Assembly (NCBI GenBank): GCA_937874455.1
Contig: CALNBE010000287.1
Span: 1-8,570 of the forward strand
From: an uncultured Opitutia bacterium
GTDB lineage: Bacteria > Verrucomicrobiota > Verrucomicrobiia > Opitutales > UBA953
DNA: 8,570 nt
Direction: 5' to 3'
The notes beneath the pieces were generated by a model that saw nothing but the letters and a program-made list of their open reading frames with translations, was not told the origin of the DNA and searched no databases. The translations under genes were made by a program, and so were the position numbers. This document shows positions 5,722 through 8,570 of this stretch, one piece after another (within the stretch, counting starts at the first letter, position 1; each line of letters begins with the position of its first letter).

Positions 5722-6579
5722 ATGCAAACCCAAGCCACGCTCATCGCCCTGCTTCACGGCCCCGACGCCCCCGGCATCGTTGCCCGCACCTCCGGCTGGA
5801 TTTTTGAAAACGGAGGCAACATCCTGCACGCTGACCAGCATTGCGACGCCGAGGCGGGCATCTTCGTCCAACGCATCGAATGGAGTCCTGCGGCCGCAGA
5901 TTTGGAGGCAGAGTCCGCCCGTTTTTCCGCTTTTGCCGCGCAGCTTGGCATGCAGGTAAAAATCGCCCCGAGCACCGCCCGCCCCAAGGTTGCCGTGCTG
6001 GTCTCCAAACAAGGCCACGCTTTTCACGATCTCATGCAGCGCTGGCGCGCGGGGGAAATGCCCTGCTCCGTCGCCTTCGTCGCCTCCAACCACACCACCT
6101 GGGCGGAGGAAACCGCGCAATACTACCACGCGCCGTTTCACCACATCCCCGTTTCCTCCGAGACCAAGCCCGCCGCCGAAGCCGCGCTGCTCGATTTGCT
6201 CCGCGAACACCAAATCGAACTCATCGTCCTCGCCCGCTACATGCAGGTGCTGAGCGCGGATTTCCTCAACCGGGTCAACATCCCAGTCATCAACATCCAC
6301 CATTCCTTCCTCCCAGCCTTCGCCGGCGCCAAGCCCTACCACCAGGCCTACTCGCGCGGCGTAAAACTGATCGGAGCCACCGCCCACTACGCCACGCCAG
6401 TGCTCGACGACGGACCGATCATCCACCAGGCGGTGACGCCCATCAGCCATCGGCACCATGTCGACGATCTGGTCCGGCGCGGTCAGGATCTCGAAAAACT
6501 CGTCCTCGCTCAGGCCGTCCGCTGGCACCTGCAAAACCGCGTGCTCGCCTTCCATAACAAGACGGTGGTCTTCGACTGA
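5722..6579 (+). CDS. purU: Formyltetrahydrofolate deformylase
   Basis: A 285-residue enzyme that hydrolyses 10-formyltetrahydrofolate to formate and tetrahydrofolate, supplying formate for the PurT route of purine synthesis and balancing the one-carbon pool. It acts in the cytoplasm. Residues 1-80 form an ACT-type regulatory domain (LHGPDAPGIVARTSGWIFEN), known in the family to sense methionine and glycine. Residues ~88-285 are the formyltransferase fold: VLVSKQGHAFHDL, ARYMQVLS, and the active-site segments NIHHSFLPAFAGAKPYHQAY (191-210) and GATAHYATPVLDDGPIIHQ (218-236), carrying the Asn-His-Asp triad. Length is normal for PurU. Start ATG 5722 begins the ACT domain; the frame is open back to 5605, but that extension is unlike the family. 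No Shine-Dalgarno sequence precedes it. It converges with riboflavin synthase. Confidence 0.97.
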   Translation: MQTQATLIALLHGPDAPGIVARTSGWIFENGGNILHADQHCDAEAGIFVQRIEWSPAAADLEAESARFSAFAAQLGMQVKIAPSTARPKVAVLVSKQGHAFHDLMQRWRAGEMPCSVAFVASNHTTWAEETAQYYHAPFHHIPVSSETKPAAEAALLDLLREHQIELIVLARYMQVLSADFLNRVNIPVINIHHSFLPAFAGAKPYHQAYSRGVKLIGATAHYATPVLDDGPIIHQAVTPISHRHHVDDLVRRGQDLEKLVLAQAVRWHLQNRVLAFHNKTVVFD

Positions 6580-6792
6580 GCCCGCAGGAAAACCGACGTC
6601 GGTCCCGACAGCGCCGGCCGGGCAGCGAGGGCGAGTCCTGAGAGCGCAACAAAGGAAAATTCCCCCAATTGCTCAAACAGGCGAAGCAGCTTTCGCCCGC
6701 CAACTGCTCGCCCGTCCGCAAGTCAACCGGATGGAACTGGCGCTGGCGGCGCAAAACCTACTCATCGCGCTGGCCGAAAATCCCCCTGCGCC
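6580..6792. other. Convergent intergenic region with a 12-bp palindrome
   Basis: No supported gene lies between the purU stop and the end of riboflavin synthase. A perfect palindrome, ACCGACGTCGGT, occurs at 6592-6603 just after purU; there is no T-run, so it is not a standard terminator. A plus-strand frame (6731-6796 from its last ATG) ends with a TAG that overlaps the riboflavin synthase TAG within CTAG; its helical tail (MELALAAQNLLIALAENP) is protein-like but too short to call. Confidence 0.4.
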
Positions 6793-7362
6793 CTAGCCCT
6801 GCGCGCCCAGGCGCTCCACGTATTTGGCCAGAATGTCGAACTCCAGATTCACCGGATCGCCCGCACGGCGCTCGCCGAGATTGGTCAGCTCCAGCGTGTG
6901 CGGAATCAGCCAGATGTCGAAGGCGTCCTCGTCCACCGAGGCCACAGTGAGGGAAATGCCGTCCACCGCCACGCTGCCTTTGTAAACCAGATATTTCATG
7001 AACTCCGGCGGCGGGGAAATCCGCAGGCGGTGATTCGCGCCTTCCTGCCCGAAGAAAAACACCTCGCCAGTGCCGTCCACATGCCCAGTCACAAAGTGCC
7101 CGCCCATCCGGCTGGTGGGCGTAAGGCTGCGCTCCAGATTCACGCCGACGCCGCGACGCAACAGGTCCAGCACATCAAAGGAAAGCGTGCTTCCCTCCTG
7201 CGCGGCCACCGTCAGGCAGCAGCCATTGACCGCCACACTGTCGCCGAGGGCGATACCCTGCGCCACCGTTTTCGCCTTCACCTGCAGGCGCCACACGCCC
7301 GTTGTCGCGTCCTGAGTGAGCGCCAGCACCTGGCCTTTTTCTTCAACGAGTCCGGTAAACAT
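6793..7362 (-). CDS. ribE: Riboflavin synthase, alpha chain
   Basis: A 189-residue enzyme that dismutates two molecules of 6,7-dimethyl-8-ribityllumazine to riboflavin and the pyrimidinedione precursor, the last step of flavin synthesis. It has the two internally repeated lumazine-binding barrels: MFTGLVEEKG at the start, GDSVAVNGCCLTV (40-52) in repeat one, GGHFVTGHVDG (87-97) at the junction, and GSVAVDGISLTV (129-140) in repeat two. The C-terminus is slightly short compared with common 200-215 residue members. ATG 7362 gives the conserved MFTG N-terminus. However, TTG 7374 (adding MTAG) lies 8 nt after a perfect GGAGG (7383-7387), so the true start may be four codons upstream. The gene name varies between species (ribE or ribC). 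Confidence 0.96.
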   Translation of the reverse strand: MFTGLVEEKGQVLALTQDATTGVWRLQVKAKTVAQGIALGDSVAVNGCCLTVAAQEGSTLSFDVLDLLRRGVGVNLERSLTPTSRMGGHFVTGHVDGTGEVFFFGQEGANHRLRISPPPEFMKYLVYKGSVAVDGISLTVASVDEDAFDIWLIPHTLELTNLGERRAGDPVNLEFDILAKYVERLGAQG

Positions 7363-7382
7363 GCCCGCAGTCAAACGCTTTT

Positions 7383-7387
7383 CCTCC
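7383..7387 (-). promoter_or_regulatory. Shine-Dalgarno sequence GGAGG upstream of riboflavin synthase
   Basis: CCTCC on the plus strand. It is 8 nt from TTG 7374 but 20 nt from ATG 7362, so it favours the TTG as start. It is the only strong Shine-Dalgarno sequence I found before a gene here. Confidence 0.5.
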
Positions 7388-7409
7388 GCGATGAAAAGCC
7401 ATGAAAAAA

Positions 7410-7434
7410 GCGGAATCCCCGAAGGAAATTCCGC
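7410..7434 (-). terminator. Rho-independent terminator after tatA
   Basis: GCGGAAT (7410-7416) pairs with ATTCCGC (7428-7434) around an 11-nt loop. Read on the minus strand the stem is followed by TTTTTT (7404-7409). It starts 25 bp after the tatA stop and should end that transcript before riboflavin synthase. Confidence 0.85.
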
Positions 7435-7458
7435 CTGTCAAAATCTAGGAGGAAAAAC

Positions 7459-7770
7459 TCAGTTGTTCTCCTTGCTGCGCTCGGCCTCGATTTTGGCGCG
7501 TTCCTCGGCCTCCACTTGGGCGCGGATGCGGCTGCGCTCCTCCTCCTCCATGATCCGGCGGCGGGCCTCTTTGCGCTCGTCCTCCTCGATCGCGGAACGC
7601 ATTTCGTCCTCGATCTCGTCACTGGCGCGTTTGAATTCGCGGCGGGCCTTGCCCAGCCCGCGGGCCAGCTCCGGCAGCTTGCTGCCACCAAACAGGAGTA
7701 CCACCAGCAGCACGATCAGGATGATCGCCGCGGGGCTCATGTTGCCGATAAATGCGAATGGAAAGTTCAT
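7459..7770 (-). CDS. tatA: Sec-independent protein translocase subunit, TatA/E type
   Basis: A 103-residue membrane protein of the twin-arginine translocase, which forms the pore that moves folded proteins across the inner membrane. One transmembrane helix (about 12-27, AAIILIVLLVVLLF) is followed by the hallmark hinge and amphipathic helix FGGSKLPELARGLGKARREF (27-46). A long highly charged Glu/Arg/Lys tail follows (about 55-103), likely coiled-coil or extended. The usual polar residue near the start of the membrane helix (Gln in E. coli TatA, Glu in TatB) appears replaced by alanine. Start ATG 7770 is chosen because the upstream frame (to 7857) has no membrane or Tat features. It is flanked by terminators on both sides, so it is transcribed alone. 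A TatB role cannot be excluded. Confidence 0.93.
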   Translation of the reverse strand: MNFPFAFIGNMSPAAIILIVLLVVLLFGGSKLPELARGLGKARREFKRASDEIEDEMRSAIEEDERKEARRRIMEEEERSRIRAQVEAEERAKIEAERSKENN

Positions 7771-7857
7771 TGTGTAAGGAAGTGTTGTTGGCGTGTGCCT
7801 TCTTGGCAAACATGGAATTTTTCTGCGGGTTCCCTTGGCGTTTTCCTCCGCGCACAA

Positions 7858-7889
7858 AAAAACCGGGCTTCCTGCGAAACCCGGTTTTT
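7858..7889 (-). terminator. Rho-independent terminator after the second oxidoreductase
   Basis: AAAAACCGGG (7858-7867) and CCCGGTTTTT (7880-7889) form a 10-bp stem, extended by two A-T pairs past a C/A mismatch. On the minus strand it ends in a run of T. It lies 14 bp beyond the oxidoreductase stop at 7904. Confidence 0.9.
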
Positions 7890-7903
7890 CAGAGCAAGGA
7901 TGT

Positions 7904-8570
7904 TTAAACCGCGAAATCCGCCTCGGTGTAGTGGATCATTTTCTCCGCCGCCACCGCTTCGTTCACGCGATAGATTGATGCCTCCGCCTCGAACGCTTCC
8001 GCCGCGTCGCAGGTCAGCTTGGCCTCGCCCTTGATAGCGCGGAGGAAATTTTCCACGTGGAAAGTGTGGGCCAGCTTGCTGCCCACCCGGTTCTGCAGAC
8101 TGAAGGCAGGGGGCGGAGGAGAGACGCGGGAATCTAGTCCGGCATCGTCACTCTTTTTCACCTCGACCTTGTCCGCCGTCATCAAGCCTTCCGCTGCATA
8201 TTCTTTCCAAACTTCGGCGAAGTTCGGCTCGGCATAAGCCTTAATGTGCGAGGGCTGTTCGGACACCCTCAGCGAACCTTCAATTCCCATGAAGTTTTCG
8301 AAGTAGCCGCCGCCGCTGCTGGTGGTGGTCAGCACTTGGTAATAAGCGCGGGACACGCCATCCGGCGTTTCGTAATCAAAAATGCACATCACATTGTCAT
8401 ACCACTCATGAGTCTTGTAGTAATCGACACCGCCACCGGCCAACACGGAGCGCGGACGGCCAAAGACCCAGTTGAAAATGTCAATCTGGTGCGCACCTAG
8501 GTCGGAAATCGGGCCACCGGAATATTTTTTGAACCAGCGCCAATTGCGGAACTGGTGCTCGTTTTCGAAG
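7904..8570 (-). CDS. Gfo/Idh/MocA-family oxidoreductase, C-terminal part (partial at right edge)
   Basis: The frame runs off the right edge (first full codon at 8569) and ends at TAA 7904-7906, giving 221 residues. It carries the family's active-site segment GGPISDLGAHQIDIFNWVFG (about 18-37), with the conserved Asp, His and second Asp, then an extended beta-sheet domain (GVDYYKTHEWYDNVMCIFDY) that shapes the substrate site. A C-terminal helix includes LAHTFHVENFLRAIKGE. Members oxidise sugars or polyols using NAD(P). The Rossmann fold and E-K-P motif lie beyond the window. It is a paralogue of the protein at 3735-5036 but clearly different in sequence. An Opitutales-type genome usually has many such genes, so the substrate cannot be guessed. 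Confidence 0.92.
   Translation of the reverse strand, partial: FENEHQFRNWRWFKKYSGGPISDLGAHQIDIFNWVFGRPRSVLAGGGVDYYKTHEWYDNVMCIFDYETPDGVSRAYYQVLTTTSSGGGYFENFMGIEGSLRVSEQPSHIKAYAEPNFAEVWKEYAAEGLMTADKVEVKKSDDAGLDSRVSPPPPAFSLQNRVGSKLAHTFHVENFLRAIKGEAKLTCDAAEAFEAEASIYRVNEAVAAEKMIHYTEADFAV

Noticed and set aside
5638..6555. Long minus-strand frame opposite purU
   Set aside because: Antisense shadow of purU with Gly/Asp/Val-rich composition and no family features.
6731..6796. Short plus-strand frame ending at the CTAG shared with the riboflavin synthase stop
   Set aside because: Only 21 residues from its last ATG and no ribosome site; a helical composition alone is not enough.
1..8570. CRISPR array, riboswitch, toxin-antitoxin or phage-defence genes
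   Set aside because: Looked for repeat-spacer periodicity, an FMN-type leader before riboflavin synthase and paired small genes; none is present.

Overview
The window looks like a chromosomal segment from a Verrucomicrobiota bacterium, most likely an Opitutales/Opitutaceae-like lineage. This is an inference from four features: the Tat-exported Gfo/Idh/MocA oxidoreductases, a HEAT-repeat protein coupled to one of them, an integrase N-terminal domain of a type I associate with that group, and the near absence of Shine-Dalgarno sequences before most starts. No phylogenetic marker gene is present.

The left part (about 1-3180) is a decaying accessory region next to a tRNA gene. It holds the end of an unrecognised gene, a family 9 glycosyltransferase (ADP-heptose:LPS heptosyltransferase type) that has lost its C-terminal half, a 478-bp internally deleted IS3-family element with both terminal inverted repeats, a second family 9 glycosyltransferase with a one-base frame disruption at its N-terminus, and a roughly 100-residue integrase remnant. 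The remnant lies about 73 bp from the 3' end of tRNA-Leu(GAG). The simplest reading is an old tRNA-integrated island with lipopolysaccharide-type glycosylation genes that is now being eroded.

The right part (3185-8570) is compact, GC-richer and apparently intact. After the tRNA come a small secreted Cys/Lys-rich protein of unknown function with a strong terminator, then a minus-strand pair: a HEAT-repeat protein and a Tat-signal Gfo/Idh/MocA oxidoreductase separated by 2 bp. Divergent from that pair is purU (formyltetrahydrofolate deformylase). Facing purU on the minus strand are riboflavin synthase, a TatA/E-type translocase subunit and the C-terminal part of a second Gfo/Idh/MocA oxidoreductase, with hairpin terminators after the last two.

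Functionally, purU and riboflavin synthase are housekeeping genes (one-carbon/purine and flavin metabolism). TatA could serve in export of folded proteins such as the twin-arginine oxidoreductase encoded nearby. I found no clear new multi-gene system. The most unusual items are the deletion-derived IS element, the disrupted glycosyltransferases beside the tRNA/integrase scar, the Cys/Lys-rich secreted protein and the HEAT-oxidoreductase pair.
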